NCBI RefSeq assembly: GCF_015476115.1
Contig: NZ_CP064295.1
Coordinates: 552,001-616,000, forward strand
Length of the DNA stretch: 64,000 nucleotides
Reading direction: 5' to 3'
Source: Aegicerativicinus sediminis
GTDB taxonomy: Bacteria > Bacteroidota > Bacteroidia > Flavobacteriales > Flavobacteriaceae
The notes beneath the pieces are model-generated. The model searched no databases. It had not been told where the DNA came from and saw only the letters and a program-made list of their open reading frames with translations. Below are positions 26,875 to 36,689 of the stretch, one piece after another. Numbering within the stretch: position 1 is the first letter of the stretch; every line of letters starts with the position of its first letter. Both the position numbers and the translations under genes were made by a program.

Positions 26875-27024
26875 CAAATAAAATAAAGTATTAACTACTG
26901 ATTTTCAATATATTAAATTGGAAGCAATTAATTTAAACATCGTAAGCCTTCCATTTTTTAAATACCTTTTTCCTTGCCTAGAATCTATTTTCGTAGTACA
27001 ATACTAAAAATATATTTTTTTATA

Positions 27025-28200
27025 ATGCCTGAAACAACTATTCAAATATTTGATACAACTTTAAGAGATGGGGAACAAGTTCCTGGATGTAAGTTAAACA
27101 CCAAACAAAAACTTGTTATTGCAGAGAAACTAGATGAACTTGGAGTTGACATTATTGAAGCAGGATTTCCTGTCTCCAGCCCAGGAGACTTTGAATCTGT
27201 AGTAGAAATTTCAAAAATTGTCAAAAATGCTACTGTTTGTGGATTAACAAGAGCAAATGAAAATGATATTAAAGTAGCCGCTGAAGCCTTAAAATTGGCT
27301 AGAACTCCTCGCATACATACAGGAATTGGCACTTCAGAATCCCACATTACCCACAAATTTAAATCCACACAAGAGAAAATATTAGAACGAGCTTATGAAG
27401 CGGTTAAGTATGCCAAAAGCTTTGTTGAGGATGTGGAATTTTATGCTGAAGATGCTGGAAGAACAGACAACGAGTATTTAGCTCGGGTTTGTGAAGCAGC
27501 CATTAAAGCAGGTGCAACCGTCTTGAATATTCCAGACACAACGGGATATTGTTTACCCAATGAATATGGAGCAAAAATTAAATACCTAAAAGAAAACGTA
27601 AAGGGTATTGAAAAAGCAATACTGTCTTGCCACTGCCATAACGATTTGGGTCTTGCCACGGCTAATTCAATTGAAGGTGTGATAAATGGGGCGAGGCAGA
27701 TTGAATGTACCATAAATGGTATAGGAGAGCGCGCCGGAAATACTGCTTTGGAAGAGGTTGTTATGATATTAAAGCAACACCCATACTTAAATTTTAATAC
27801 CAACATTAATACTTCCATGTTATATGGTATGAGTCAGTTGGTTTCAGATAGCATGGGTATTTATACTCAACCTAATAAAGCTATTGTTGGGAGCAACGCT
27901 TTCGCACACAGTTCCGGAATACACCAAGATGGGGTAATCAAAAATCGTGAAACGTACGAAATTATTGATCCTAAGGATGTTGGAGTTACCGAATCTGCAA
28001 TTGTTTTAACAGCGCGAAGTGGTAGAGCCGCATTGGCTTATCGAGCCAAAAATATCGGTTATAATTTAACTAAATTACAGTTGGATGAAATATACAGCAA
28101 TTTCCTAGATCTTGCCGACACCAAAAAAGAAGTGAATGATAATGACATTCACCAAATAATAGAAAAAAGTAAAGTTTACAAAGAAATTATTTCTGCTTAA
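27025..28200 (+). CDS. leuA: 2-isopropylmalate synthase
   Basis: 391 aa from the ATG at 27025 ([23 protein letters not shown]); an upstream TTG at 26974 would only add 17 residues without homology. Motifs: [18 protein letters not shown], the metal-binding HCHNDLGLA and NGIGERAGN. The protein is short; the C-terminal LeuA regulatory domain of the 500-residue enzymes is missing, so leucine feedback through that domain is not expected. Homocitrate or citramalate synthase are relatives, but the leuCDB genes downstream fix the role. It overlaps leuC by one base (TAATG). Confidence 0.94.
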   Translation: MPETTIQIFDTTLRDGEQVPGCKLNTKQKLVIAEKLDELGVDIIEAGFPVSSPGDFESVVEISKIVKNATVCGLTRANENDIKVAAEALKLARTPRIHTGIGTSESHITHKFKSTQEKILERAYEAVKYAKSFVEDVEFYAEDAGRTDNEYLARVCEAAIKAGATVLNIPDTTGYCLPNEYGAKIKYLKENVKGIEKAILSCHCHNDLGLATANSIEGVINGARQIECTINGIGERAGNTALEEVVMILKQHPYLNFNTNINTSMLYGMSQLVSDSMGIYTQPNKAIVGSNAFAHSSGIHQDGVIKNRETYEIIDPKDVGVTESAIVLTARSGRAALAYRAKNIGYNLTKLQLDEIYSNFLDLADTKKEVNDNDIHQIIEKSKVYKEIISA

Positions 28201-29582
28201 TGAAAAAGACCCTATTCGATAAAGTTTGGGATGCGCATGTCGTTGATTCAATTGAAAACGGTCCAGATATTCTATATATCGACAAACATTTAATACACGA
28301 AGTAACAAGCCCGCAAGCCTTCAATGAATTAGAAACTCGCGGGATTCCAATTTTTAGACCCCAACAGGTGGTCGCTACCGCAGACCACAATACTCCTACT
28401 GTCGACCAACATTTACCAGTTAAGGATTTATTGTCTAGAAAGCAGTTGAAACAGTTGGCAGAAAATTGCGAAAAGAACGATATTACCTTTTACGGTTTAG
28501 GCCATCCTTATAATGGTATTGTACATGTAATGGCACCTGAATTAGGCATAACCCAACCAGGAATGACCATTGTCTGTGGTGACAGCCATACCTCTACCCA
28601 TGGCGCTTTTGGCACCATTGCTTTTGGTATCGGAACTAGTCAAGTTGCCCAGGTTTTTGCAAGTCAGTGTTTATTGCTTTCAAAACCAAAAAGCATGAGA
28701 ATTACCGTGAATGGCAAGTTGAAACCTGGCGTGCTTCCAAAGGATGTTATTCTTTATATTATTTCTGAAATAGGAACCGATGCTGGCACCGGACATTTTT
28801 GTGAATATGCTGGAGATGTGTTTGAGAACATGAGTATGGAAGGCCGTATGACGGTTTGTAATATGAGTATTGAAATGGGTGCTCGCGGCGGTATGATTGC
28901 ACCTGACGAGACGACTTTTGAATATGTAAAAGGACGGGAATTTGCTCCTAAAGGTTTAGAATATGAACAAGCGGTTGCCTATTGGAAAACCCTACCGACA
29001 GATAACGGAGCAATTTTCGATAAAGAAATTCATTTTGATGCTGCCGACATAGAGCCGATGGTTACCTATGGGACAAACCCAGGTATGGGTATTAAAATTA
29101 ATGGCAGCATCCCTGTTGAGAATGATGAATCTTTTAAAAAATCTTTGCAGTATATGAACTTCAAGGCCGGGGAATCGCTGGTCAACAAACCAATTAACTA
29201 CGTGTTTATAGGAAGCTGTACAAATTCTCGTATAGAGGATTTCCGTATTGCAGCTGACTATATAAAAGGAAAACAAAAAGCTGAAAATGTTACGGCTTGG
29301 TTAGTTCCTGGAAGCAAACAAGTGGAAGCCCAAATTATTGAAGAAGGATTAAAAGATATTTTTGAAGAAGCTGGTTTCAAGTTAAGACAGCCCGGCTGTT
29401 CCGCTTGTTTGGCAATGAATGATGATAAAATTCCTGAAGGCGAATATTGCGTTTCAACCTCCAACAGAAATTTTGAAGGTAGACAAGGACAAGGTGCACG
29501 TACTATTTTGGCTAGCCCGCTTACTGCTGCCGCAACGGCAATCTCAGGAAAAATAATCGATGTAAGCGCTCAATTGAATTAA
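28200..29582 (+). CDS. leuC: 3-isopropylmalate dehydratase large subunit
   Basis: 460 aa, normal for LeuC. It is an aconitase-type [4Fe-4S] enzyme that isomerises 2- to 3-isopropylmalate with LeuD. Key motifs: [27 protein letters not shown], the first cluster cysteine in FIGSCTNSR and the pair in [12 protein letters not shown] (CxxC). The stop codon is followed immediately by the leuD ATG. Confidence 0.97.
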   Translation: MKKTLFDKVWDAHVVDSIENGPDILYIDKHLIHEVTSPQAFNELETRGIPIFRPQQVVATADHNTPTVDQHLPVKDLLSRKQLKQLAENCEKNDITFYGLGHPYNGIVHVMAPELGITQPGMTIVCGDSHTSTHGAFGTIAFGIGTSQVAQVFASQCLLLSKPKSMRITVNGKLKPGVLPKDVILYIISEIGTDAGTGHFCEYAGDVFENMSMEGRMTVCNMSIEMGARGGMIAPDETTFEYVKGREFAPKGLEYEQAVAYWKTLPTDNGAIFDKEIHFDAADIEPMVTYGTNPGMGIKINGSIPVENDESFKKSLQYMNFKAGESLVNKPINYVFIGSCTNSRIEDFRIAADYIKGKQKAENVTAWLVPGSKQVEAQIIEEGLKDIFEEAGFKLRQPGCSACLAMNDDKIPEGEYCVSTSNRNFEGRQGQGARTILASPLTAAATAISGKIIDVSAQLN

Positions 29583-30200
29583 ATGGAAAAATTTACAACC
29601 TTAATATCAACTGCAGTTCCGTTAGAAATTGAAAACATCGACACGGATCAAATAATCCCGGCGCGTTTCTTAAAAGCCACAGATAAACAAGGGTTTGGTG
29701 ACAATGCTTTTAGGGACTGGAGATTTAAGAAAGACGGAAGTCTTAATCCAGAATTTTCCTTAAACAATCCTAAGTACGATGGCAGCATATTAGTTGCTGG
29801 CAATAATTTTGGATGTGGATCTAGTAGGGAACATGCCGCTTGGGCTTTGGTTGGCTATGGTTTTAAGGTAGTTCTTAGCAGCTTTTTTGCTGATATTTTT
29901 AGAGGTAATGCCCTTAATAATGGATTGTTACCTGTTCAGGTTAGCGAAGGATTTCTTGATAATCTTTTTGAAACTATAAAGAAAAATCCGGAAACTGAAT
30001 TAAAAGTGAATTTGGAAGATCAGACTGTTTCGATTATAGGAACTAACAAAACTGAAAGTTTTGATATTGATGCCTACAAAAAAACTTGTATGATTAATGG
30101 GTATGATGATATTGACTATTTAATAAGTCAAAAATCCCTAATCCAGCGGTTTGAAAATAAAAAAGCTTCCAATCGACATATAGAAACTGAAGTAGAATAA
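29583..30200 (+). CDS. leuD: 3-isopropylmalate dehydratase small subunit
   Basis: 205 aa, the LeuD swivel domain. Motifs: [14 protein letters not shown] near the N-terminus and [17 protein letters not shown] near residue 75, which contribute substrate-binding residues to the LeuCD active site. The start codon directly follows the leuC stop, which gives equal translation of the two subunits. Confidence 0.97.
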   Translation: MEKFTTLISTAVPLEIENIDTDQIIPARFLKATDKQGFGDNAFRDWRFKKDGSLNPEFSLNNPKYDGSILVAGNNFGCGSSREHAAWALVGYGFKVVLSSFFADIFRGNALNNGLLPVQVSEGFLDNLFETIKKNPETELKVNLEDQTVSIIGTNKTESFDIDAYKKTCMINGYDDIDYLISQKSLIQRFENKKASNRHIETEVE

Positions 30201-30232
30201 AAGAACAACTAGGCTTTAAGTCCTAGATACAT

Positions 30233-31354
30233 ATGAAATTACAAATTGCAGTATTAGCAGGAGATGGAATTGGACCAGAGGTAACGAATGAGGCTATAAA
30301 GGTCCTAAAATCTATTGCCACAGAGTTTAATCATACATTTATTTTTAAAAGTGCTGATGTTGGAGCAATCGCCATTGACAATCATGGTGACCCCTTACCA
30401 GAATCTACATTAGATCTATGTAAGGAATCAGATGCTGTATTGTTTGGTGCCATAGGCCATCCTAAATATGACAATGATCCTTCAGCGAAGGTAAGGCCAG
30501 AGCAAGGGCTTCTAAAATTGCGCAAGTCTCTCGGGTTGTATGCAAACATTCGTCCGGTTAAAGCTTATAACAGCCTTTTAAGTAAATCTCCATTGAAACG
30601 TGATAATATTAAGGACACGGATATTAGTATTTATCGTGAGTTAACAGGAGGGATTTATTTTGGCGAAAAAACACTTTCAGAAGATGGCAACCATGCTTCT
30701 GATTTATGTTCTTATTCTAAGGAAGAAATTGAGCGTATTGCTCACTTAGCATTTAAAGCAGCTCAATCTAGAAAAAATAAGGTTACCTTGGTTGATAAGG
30801 CCAATGTTCTTGAAACTTCCCGATTATGGAGAAGAGTAGTCACTGAATTGGCCAAAGAGCATTATCCAGATGTGGAATTGGATTTTCTATTTATAGATAA
30901 TGCAGCCATGCAGATGATACTTAATCCGAAACAATTTGATGTTTTGTTGACCGAGAATATGTTTGGAGACATTATTTCGGATGAGGCAAGTGTTATTGGA
31001 GGTTCAATTGGATTATTGGCATCAGCATCAGTGGGAGACAAATATTCAATGTTCGAACCTATCCACGGTTCCTATCCGCAAGCAACAGGGAAAGGCATCG
31101 CCAATCCATTGGCATCAATCCTTTCTGCTGCTATGTTATTAGATCATTTCGAGCTTTACGAAGAAGCTGAACTTATACGCGAGGGGGTTGAGAAATCACT
31201 TAAACTCAACATTACTACCCCCGATTTAAATGCGAGATTCAATAATATCACCACCCAAAAAGTTGGAGATTTTATTGAAGATTTTATTGCGCATCCTAAA
31301 GATTCAAACTTAAATTTCACTAACATTCATTTGGGTCAGTCAACTATTATTTAA
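30233..31354 (+). CDS. leuB: 3-isopropylmalate dehydrogenase
   Basis: 373 aa. The beta-decarboxylating dehydrogenase family is shown by VLAGDGIGPEV at the N-terminus, LLKLRKSLGLYANIRP, ELTGGIYFGEK, DKANVLETSRLW and TENMFGDIISDEASVIGGSIG. It oxidises 3-isopropylmalate with NAD+ to the leucine 2-oxoacid. It ends the operon leuACDB and is followed by a strong terminator. Confidence 0.97.
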   Translation: MKLQIAVLAGDGIGPEVTNEAIKVLKSIATEFNHTFIFKSADVGAIAIDNHGDPLPESTLDLCKESDAVLFGAIGHPKYDNDPSAKVRPEQGLLKLRKSLGLYANIRPVKAYNSLLSKSPLKRDNIKDTDISIYRELTGGIYFGEKTLSEDGNHASDLCSYSKEEIERIAHLAFKAAQSRKNKVTLVDKANVLETSRLWRRVVTELAKEHYPDVELDFLFIDNAAMQMILNPKQFDVLLTENMFGDIISDEASVIGGSIGLLASASVGDKYSMFEPIHGSYPQATGKGIANPLASILSAAMLLDHFELYEEAELIREGVEKSLKLNITTPDLNARFNNITTQKVGDFIEDFIAHPKDSNLNFTNIHLGQSTII

Positions 31355-31377
31355 AGAAATCTATTAAATAATGGTAT

Positions 31378-31405
31378 GGGAGCGCTCGAAAGGCGCTCCT
31401 TTTTT
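31378..31405 (+). terminator. Rho-independent terminator of leuACDB
   Basis: GGAGCGC and GCGCTCC form a 7-bp GC-rich stem with a 7-nt loop, followed by six T. It also touches the 3' end of the convergent histidine-kinase gene. Confidence 0.92.
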
Positions 31406-33602
31406 ATTTGTTGTCCAAAGCAGCCAAAATTTTCACCACTAGATCTTCACTATTGTAAGGTTTGGAAATATATTCTTCCATTCCTGCAGCCAAACATTTG
31501 TTAACCTCAGATTCTAAAATATTTGCCGTCATTGCAATAATTGGCGTCGGTTTAAGATTCTCAAATTTTTCTATTTCCCGAATTTTAATTGTCGTTTCAC
31601 ATCCATTTAAAATAGGCATATGCATATCCATAAAAATTAGATCAAATTTATTCTTCTTAAACAAGCTTAACGCCTCTTCACCATTTTTGGCAATTGATAA
31701 ATTTGGATTTTTAAAATAATACTCAAGATCATCTTTTATAACCATAAGGTTAAATTCATCATCGTCAACCAATAGAATTTCTAATCCCTCTATCCTTTTG
31801 GCATTTGATGTGTCCTCTAGAATTACTTCAATATCCTCTAGTTCCGTATCCGGCACTTTAAATGGAATTTCGAAATAAAATGTGCTGCCCACTCCTTGCT
31901 CACTTTCTAACCAGATGGTACCTCCCTGTAGTTCAATTAATTTTTTTGCAATGCTTAGTCCCAAACCGGTGCCTTTATAAATTTGAGATTTTGACATTTC
32001 ACCCTGCTCAAACGTATCAAAAACTAAGTCCTGTTGTTCTTTTGGGATCCCTATCCCTGTATCTCTAACCGCAAACCGCAAACGCTGACCTTCATTAGTC
32101 ATTTCTATTAAAACAGAACCTTCATCAGTAAACTTCAAAGAATTGCCAATTAGGTTAATTAAAATTTGATTAAGTCGACTATAATCTCCAATAATTAATG
32201 AAGGAACATTAGAATCAATTTGCATTGAAATTTTAATACCCTTTTCATCGGCTTTTAAGGCAAAAAGATGCAAAATTTCGTCAATTAATTTGGCAGGATT
32301 GAATGCCTTATTTTCAATTTTAAGTTTTCCTGATTCAATCTTAGACAAATCAAGGATATCATCCAACAATACCGATAAATTATCCGAACTAGTCTTAATG
32401 GCACGCAAATATTCTTCTAAATTACCTGATTTTGGATTTCTTAAAAGAGAATTTGACATACCTGAAATTGCATGCATAGGGGTTCTTATTTCATGGCTCA
32501 TGTTTGCCAAAAATTGTTCCTTGTGCCTTTCAGAAATTTGAGCTTTAGTTCTTTCTTTTTCAATTTCCCGTTTCTGCCTTTCAATTAATTTGAGTCGATT
32601 AATTAGAATAATAAGAATCGGGACAATTACTATTAAAACTATTATGGATCCATAAATGATAATTCTTTGTCTGTAAAACTTTTCATCCAATAATTTCTGC
32701 TGAAGTTTAATTCGATCTTCATTTAAGGATTGATTAATAGAAAACAGTCTCATACCTGAATCGTAGGATGCCAAATCTTTGTTTACTTCATCAAAAGCCA
32801 TATCGTGTTCTATAGCATCTTCAAACTCTCCAAGATCGTAATGGATATATTTTAATTGTACATGAGCATTAGACTGCTGCTGTTTAAAATTGTTGTCTAA
32901 AGCAATCTTTAAGCCTTTTTCTGTATAATATAGAGCACTATCAAGTACTCCCATGGCTTTATAACAAGTGCCTATATTTATATTTCTATGGGATAGGGCT
33001 CTTAAATCTTTGGTGGCAAGCGACTTCTTTGCATAACTCAAGGCTTGAGACGGAAGGCTATCTATTAATAATGCATAAAAGGTGATATTGGCATTTGCAA
33101 TAAGGGTTTCATCTTGAGATTCTTCAGCTTCGTTTAACGATTGGTTGGCTAAATTAAAGGCTTCTTCAATTTGTTTGTTGAGAAAATAGTTAAAGGCCAA
33201 GGTACCGCGAACATTTGTTTTCAGTTGCTTATCGGTACTTTCATAAACTGAAGCCAAGGCCAATTCTAAATAATTCACCGCTTTTCCGTATTGAACAAAA
33301 GATGAATTCAACCAACCCATTTTATGATAAAAATTCGGACGAATTTCTTTAACTAATTGCAAATCAGGATTTTCGTTTATCAATCGTTCTAGACGTGCTC
33401 CTCGGAAATAAGCTTCATTATAATTCTCGTCTTTGGTTAAATATTCTAAAAAAAGGTTGTACAAAATGTCTATCTCCTTCTCCGCATTAACGGATCCAGA
33501 AATTTTCTCGTATTCAAGGTTTAAACTATCACTGCGTTTCGATGGGTAGTTCTGAAAATTAAACGAAAATATCAGGAGAATTACGACAAAAACTTTCATC
33601 AT
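31404..33602 (-). CDS. Hybrid sensor histidine kinase with periplasmic TPR sensor
   Basis: 732 aa from the ATG at 33602, which forms an ATGA overlap with the response-regulator stop. Order: signal segment (about 1-20), a TPR-like helical region (about 25-310), one membrane helix (IIIYGSIIVLIVIVPILIIL, about 315-335), a coiled linker, HisKA with the phospho-accepting H370 in FLANMSHEIRTPMHAISG, HATPase with NLIGNSLKF, DTGIGI and GTGLGLSIAKKL, and a C-terminal REC domain with D659 in FMDMHMPILNG. Phosphate should pass H370 to D659 and on to the neighbouring Hpt protein. The signal sensed is unknown. Confidence 0.93.
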   Translation of the reverse strand: MMKVFVVILLIFSFNFQNYPSKRSDSLNLEYEKISGSVNAEKEIDILYNLFLEYLTKDENYNEAYFRGARLERLINENPDLQLVKEIRPNFYHKMGWLNSSFVQYGKAVNYLELALASVYESTDKQLKTNVRGTLAFNYFLNKQIEEAFNLANQSLNEAEESQDETLIANANITFYALLIDSLPSQALSYAKKSLATKDLRALSHRNINIGTCYKAMGVLDSALYYTEKGLKIALDNNFKQQQSNAHVQLKYIHYDLGEFEDAIEHDMAFDEVNKDLASYDSGMRLFSINQSLNEDRIKLQQKLLDEKFYRQRIIIYGSIIVLIVIVPILIILINRLKLIERQKREIEKERTKAQISERHKEQFLANMSHEIRTPMHAISGMSNSLLRNPKSGNLEEYLRAIKTSSDNLSVLLDDILDLSKIESGKLKIENKAFNPAKLIDEILHLFALKADEKGIKISMQIDSNVPSLIIGDYSRLNQILINLIGNSLKFTDEGSVLIEMTNEGQRLRFAVRDTGIGIPKEQQDLVFDTFEQGEMSKSQIYKGTGLGLSIAKKLIELQGGTIWLESEQGVGSTFYFEIPFKVPDTELEDIEVILEDTSNAKRIEGLEILLVDDDEFNLMVIKDDLEYYFKNPNLSIAKNGEEALSLFKKNKFDLIFMDMHMPILNGCETTIKIREIEKFENLKPTPIIAMTANILESEVNKCLAAGMEEYISKPYNSEDLVVKILAALDNK

Positions 33603-34378
33603 AACAAATGATAATCTAACCAAGTTTTAAGGGATTGCCGTCGCCTTCGTGAAACTGGTAATTTTTGTCCTGTCATTAAAATTATATATCCAAGATTTTG
33701 TGAAGTTTCGGCAATATGTGTACGGTTGACTAAAAAAGATTTATGATTTCTAAAAAAAGCTTTGTCAACCAACAAATCCTCCAAGTCTGCCAAAGTTTTA
33801 GAAACTAATTTTTTGGCACCTGTGGAAAGGTGGATTTTACTGTAATTTCTATCCCCTTCTATATAAATTATTTCTTTCAAGGGCAGATGAAGTTCACCAC
33901 TCTGAGTACGCAAACTCAAAATCTTATCGGCAGATTCCTTTAGGTCAGAATTTTTAATGGCTAATCTAATATTCTGGATAGAATTAGAACTCCTAATGTT
34001 AGCCTTAAACCGTTTTATTGCATTCTTTAATTCATCTATATCGAATGGTTTTAAAAGATAGTCCAGAGCATTAAAGCGAATAGCTTTTATAGCATAATGA
34101 CGATAAGATGTTATAAAAATGGTATTGAAGGAAATATCACTTAGTTTAGATAACATTTCGAACCCAGTCATATCAGACATCTCAACATCTAAGAACACTA
34201 AATCCGGTTTTAACTTGGCTATTTTTTGCAAACCTTCTTCACCATTATTGCCAACTCCTAACAAGTGAAGTTCAGGAAAATATTGTTTTAGTTTATCTGA
34301 TAAAAGATCAACGATAAAAGGGTCGTCGTCTATAACCAGACATCCGTAAGATTTTAAATTTTGGTTGGAGTTATTCAA
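33599..34378 (-). CDS. LytTR-family response regulator
   Basis: 259 aa. N-terminal REC domain with acidic pocket VIDDDPF and phosphorylation site D64 (LVFLDVEMSD), then a C-terminal LytTR DNA-binding domain (LKEIIYIEGDRNYSKIHLSTG and FRNHKSFLVNRTHI). No in-frame ATG precedes the REC domain. The best start is a TTG at 34378, 8 nt inside the end of the Hpt gene, which suggests translational coupling. It should be the output of the phosphorelay formed with its two neighbours. Target genes are unknown; the divergent lipoprotein is one candidate. Confidence 0.9.
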   Translation of the reverse strand: MNNSNQNLKSYGCLVIDDDPFIVDLLSDKLKQYFPELHLLGVGNNGEEGLQKIAKLKPDLVFLDVEMSDMTGFEMLSKLSDISFNTIFITSYRHYAIKAIRFNALDYLLKPFDIDELKNAIKRFKANIRSSNSIQNIRLAIKNSDLKESADKILSLRTQSGELHLPLKEIIYIEGDRNYSKIHLSTGAKKLVSKTLADLEDLLVDKAFFRNHKSFLVNRTHIAETSQNLGYIILMTGQKLPVSRRRRQSLKTWLDYHLL

Positions 34379-34727
34379 AACCTTGGTCTATAATTGCAGT
34401 AGCTTCATTAACAGCCTCTTCTAAGATAATAATTATATCATCAACTAGAACTTCAATTTCAGAAAATGGCATGGTCTCATATTCAAATTCCAATCTCTGA
34501 ACATGGAGTATTTGGTCCGTAATCCCAAAAAATTGAAGTTGTGGGCTCATTTTATGAAGAACTTGACGAATATTCAATCTGTTCTTTTGTGACATGGCAA
34601 GATTCAATTGCTCCAATCTTTCTGGAATAAGGACTTTGAATTGTTCAAGATACTTAAGAATTCGATTTGAATCTCCTTTAGCCACTTGATAAACATTTTC
34701 AAGTTTTAAATGCTTTGTATCAGACAT
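34371..34727 (-). CDS. Hpt-domain phosphotransfer protein
   Basis: 118 aa, one small helical domain. The segment RQVLHKMSPQLQFFG has the Hpt pattern with the phospho-accepting H58 followed by K59 and a Gly about ten residues on. It would carry phosphate from the REC domain of the hybrid kinase (D659) to D64 of the LytTR regulator. It is first in the three-gene operon and overlaps the regulator by 8 nt. Assignment rests on the motif and on the context. Confidence 0.8.
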   Translation of the reverse strand: MSDTKHLKLENVYQVAKGDSNRILKYLEQFKVLIPERLEQLNLAMSQKNRLNIRQVLHKMSPQLQFFGITDQILHVQRLEFEYETMPFSEIEVLVDDIIIILEEAVNEATAIIDQGFE

Positions 34728-34739
34728 TGCTATTAATTA
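34727..34739 (+). repeat. 13-nt direct repeat, copy 1
   Basis: TTGCTATTAATTA, just upstream of the Hpt gene start. The identical sequence is found at 34956-34968, upstream of the divergent lipoprotein gene. Both are inside or next to the 253-nt shared upstream region, in which I found nothing else convincing. Confidence 0.5.
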
Positions 34740-34955
34740 GAGAGGGAGGAGTGCCCTCTAAGTTAATGGAAATTCTTTTACATAAGCGATTTAATGATCA
34801 TTCGGCAATTAACCCATATAATGCCATTTGATAAACCGTTCGATAAAGGTTTTTCTAATAGATAAATATCATTTGGTTTAGGACCAAGTAGTTATGTAAT
34901 ATTAGGGTAACGATTCCCGAACTACCTATTCCCACTAAACATCCTCTTATCATTG

Positions 34956-34968
34956 TTGCTATTAATTA
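34956..34968 (+). repeat. 13-nt direct repeat, copy 2
   Basis: Identical to 34727-34739. It lies 12 nt upstream of the lipoprotein ATG at 34981. Confidence 0.5.
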
Positions 34969-34980
34969 AACTTTAACAAT

Positions 34981-35679
34981 ATGAAACGCTTATTAATCTT
35001 ATCAATGCTAACACTTTTTATATATGGATGTAGTGAGACCGAACCCATTGATAACCAAAATCCAGATGCTTCTTTACAATTTTCAACAGCCGTTAAAAAG
35101 CTAATGGACAATAAGGATTTTAATGATTTTGTTATCCAAAAAAATTCTGAATATGCTTTAAGAACTTCTGGTGGAAATTCTAACAGTAATGGAGTAATGG
35201 TTATTGAAATGGAAGGTGGCATAATTTACGGATTTGGAACCGGTCGCGGATTTGTATTTTTTGGGAGTGAAAAAGCTTCTACTAAAATTCTTCCAAATGG
35301 TTTAGCTCAATTAAAGGCCAATACTAGTGATCCATTCTGTTTTATTTTTGACTTTATGGAAGGCGGTTATTCAAATGGCTGTTATGAGGATCCTCAAGGA
35401 CATTTTACCATTAATCTTACAGGCGAACTTTTAATAGATGAAGCTCCTTGGGGTACCTACTATTTTGTAATACCTCCTTATAAAACAGCTTCAGTATTTA
35501 AGGCAACAAATATAAAGTTAAGCGATGAGAATACTTTCTATGATGAGGAAACCGGCATGGAATATTGCCTTGGGGACGCCACTGTCGAAAAAACTCTTAA
35601 TTTCAAATTAGTTGATAAAGCCAATAACAACGGAAATGGTTCGGGATCAGATTTCTTATGGGATTTAGATTTAAAATAA
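34981..35679 (+). CDS. Lipoprotein of unknown function
   Basis: 232 aa. A lipoprotein signal peptide is clear: MKRLLILSMLTLFIYGCSE, Cys at residue 17. The mature part has no recognised domain: a helical N-terminal stretch, then a beta-rich portion with FCFIFDFMEGGYSNGCYEDPQG and LTGELLIDEAPWGTYYFVIPP, ending in a Gly/Ser/Asn-rich tail. It is divergent from the phosphorelay operon and is followed by its own terminator. It may be a target or an accessory sensor of that relay (context only). Confidence 0.75.
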   Translation: MKRLLILSMLTLFIYGCSETEPIDNQNPDASLQFSTAVKKLMDNKDFNDFVIQKNSEYALRTSGGNSNSNGVMVIEMEGGIIYGFGTGRGFVFFGSEKASTKILPNGLAQLKANTSDPFCFIFDFMEGGYSNGCYEDPQGHFTINLTGELLIDEAPWGTYYFVIPPYKTASVFKATNIKLSDENTFYDEETGMEYCLGDATVEKTLNFKLVDKANNNGNGSGSDFLWDLDLK

Positions 35680-35710
35680 CATTGTTCTGATTTACCAACC
35701 AAGTGGGGAG

Positions 35711-35741
35711 AAAAAACGCATAATAGTATTATGCGTTTTTA
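35711..35741 (+). terminator. Rho-independent terminator after the lipoprotein gene
   Basis: AAAAACGCATAAT pairs perfectly with ATTATGCGTTTTT (13 bp, 3-nt loop). The T-rich arm is followed by ATTTTTAT. The symmetry would let it act in both directions. Confidence 0.88.
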
Positions 35742-35910
35742 TTTTTATATTTCTAAAGACATGAAATTCAATAAAAATCAATAGTAAATTACCATATCAC
35801 ATTGATTTGATATAATGTATCGTCTTAATTTTTTCATTTGCCTCTTTCCTTGTATCAAAGAAAATAAAGAGTTATAACTCAACATAAATGAGTCACCTAA
35901 AAAGTTTTGT

Positions 35911-35918
35911 TACTTTTG
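35911..35918 (+). promoter_or_regulatory. Putative -7 promoter box of ppgK
   Basis: TACTTTTG matches TAnnTTTG exactly and lies 21 nt upstream of the ATG. No clear -33 element. Confidence 0.5.
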
Positions 35919-35939
35919 TCTGTGCATTAAATAATTCTT

Positions 35940-36689
35940 ATGGTTGTATTAGGGATAGATGTAGGTGGTTCTGGAATGAAAGGCGGTTTGGTAGACACTA
36001 TTACAGGTGAGATGATAACTGAACGTTTTCGTATTCCTACCCCTCCTACGCGACATCCCGAAGAAATGGCCGAAGTTTTCAAGCAAATTGTAGATCACTT
36101 CGACTACAACGGACCTGTTGGTTGTGGGTTTCCAACGATAATAAAACATGGCGTCTGTCTATCCCCTGGAAATTTAAATGAGGAGTGGGAACACCTTAAT
36201 GTAAAGGAATTATTTTCAAATGCGTGCGGGCTACCGGTAACAGTGATTAACGATGCTGATGCTGCCGGATATGCAGTAATGAATTTCGGAATTGGAAAAG
36301 GAAAAATGGGCATGGTATTAATGATTACAATCGGCACAGGTTTAGGAAGTGGTGCTTTTTGGGATGGCGAATTAATTCCTAATTTTGAAATGGGCCAAAT
36401 ACCCTACAAAAAGTATAAGAAAATTGAAACTTGGGCAGCTGCTTCTGCAAAAGAACGTGAAAACCTTAGTTTTAAGAAATGGGGCAAACGCTTTAATAAA
36501 TTTCTTGAAATCGTAGAATTATTAGTCTGTCCAGATCTCATTATTCTGGGTGGCGGTACTTCAGATGATTTTGATGCTTATAAAAAATACATTACAATCG
36601 AAACCCCAGTAATACCTGCTAAATTAGGAAATCATGCTGGAATCGTAGGTGCAGCAGTTGCGGCACTTCACGAGGCACCAAAAAATTGA
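35940..36689 (+). CDS. ppgK: Polyphosphate glucokinase (ROK family)
   Basis: 249 aa. The N-terminal phosphate-binding motif is VLGIDVGGSGMKGG; it is followed by GCGFPTIIKHGV, the sugar-binding and catalytic region TVINDADAAGYAV, TIGTGLGSGAFWDG and LIILGGGTSDDF. This is the short ROK type found in polyphosphate-glucose phosphotransferases, which phosphorylate glucose with polyphosphate and sometimes ATP. The ROK zinc-binding CxxxCGxxGC motif is missing, as in PPGK. It stands alone between terminator and the convergent argH (adjacent stops). Confidence 0.86.
   Translation: MVVLGIDVGGSGMKGGLVDTITGEMITERFRIPTPPTRHPEEMAEVFKQIVDHFDYNGPVGCGFPTIIKHGVCLSPGNLNEEWEHLNVKELFSNACGLPVTVINDADAAGYAVMNFGIGKGKMGMVLMITIGTGLGSGAFWDGELIPNFEMGQIPYKKYKKIETWAAASAKERENLSFKKWGKRFNKFLEIVELLVCPDLIILGGGTSDDFDAYKKYITIETPVIPAKLGNHAGIVGAAVAALHEAPKN

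Noticed and set aside
26974-27024. Leader peptide or extended N-terminus of leuA starting at a TTG
   Set aside because: It is in frame with leuA, has no Leu run and no following terminator; the ATG at 27025 starts exactly at the conserved LeuA N-terminus.
35949-36337. Minus-strand ORFs within ppgK
   Set aside because: They overlap fully with the clear ROK kinase and have no recognisable features.
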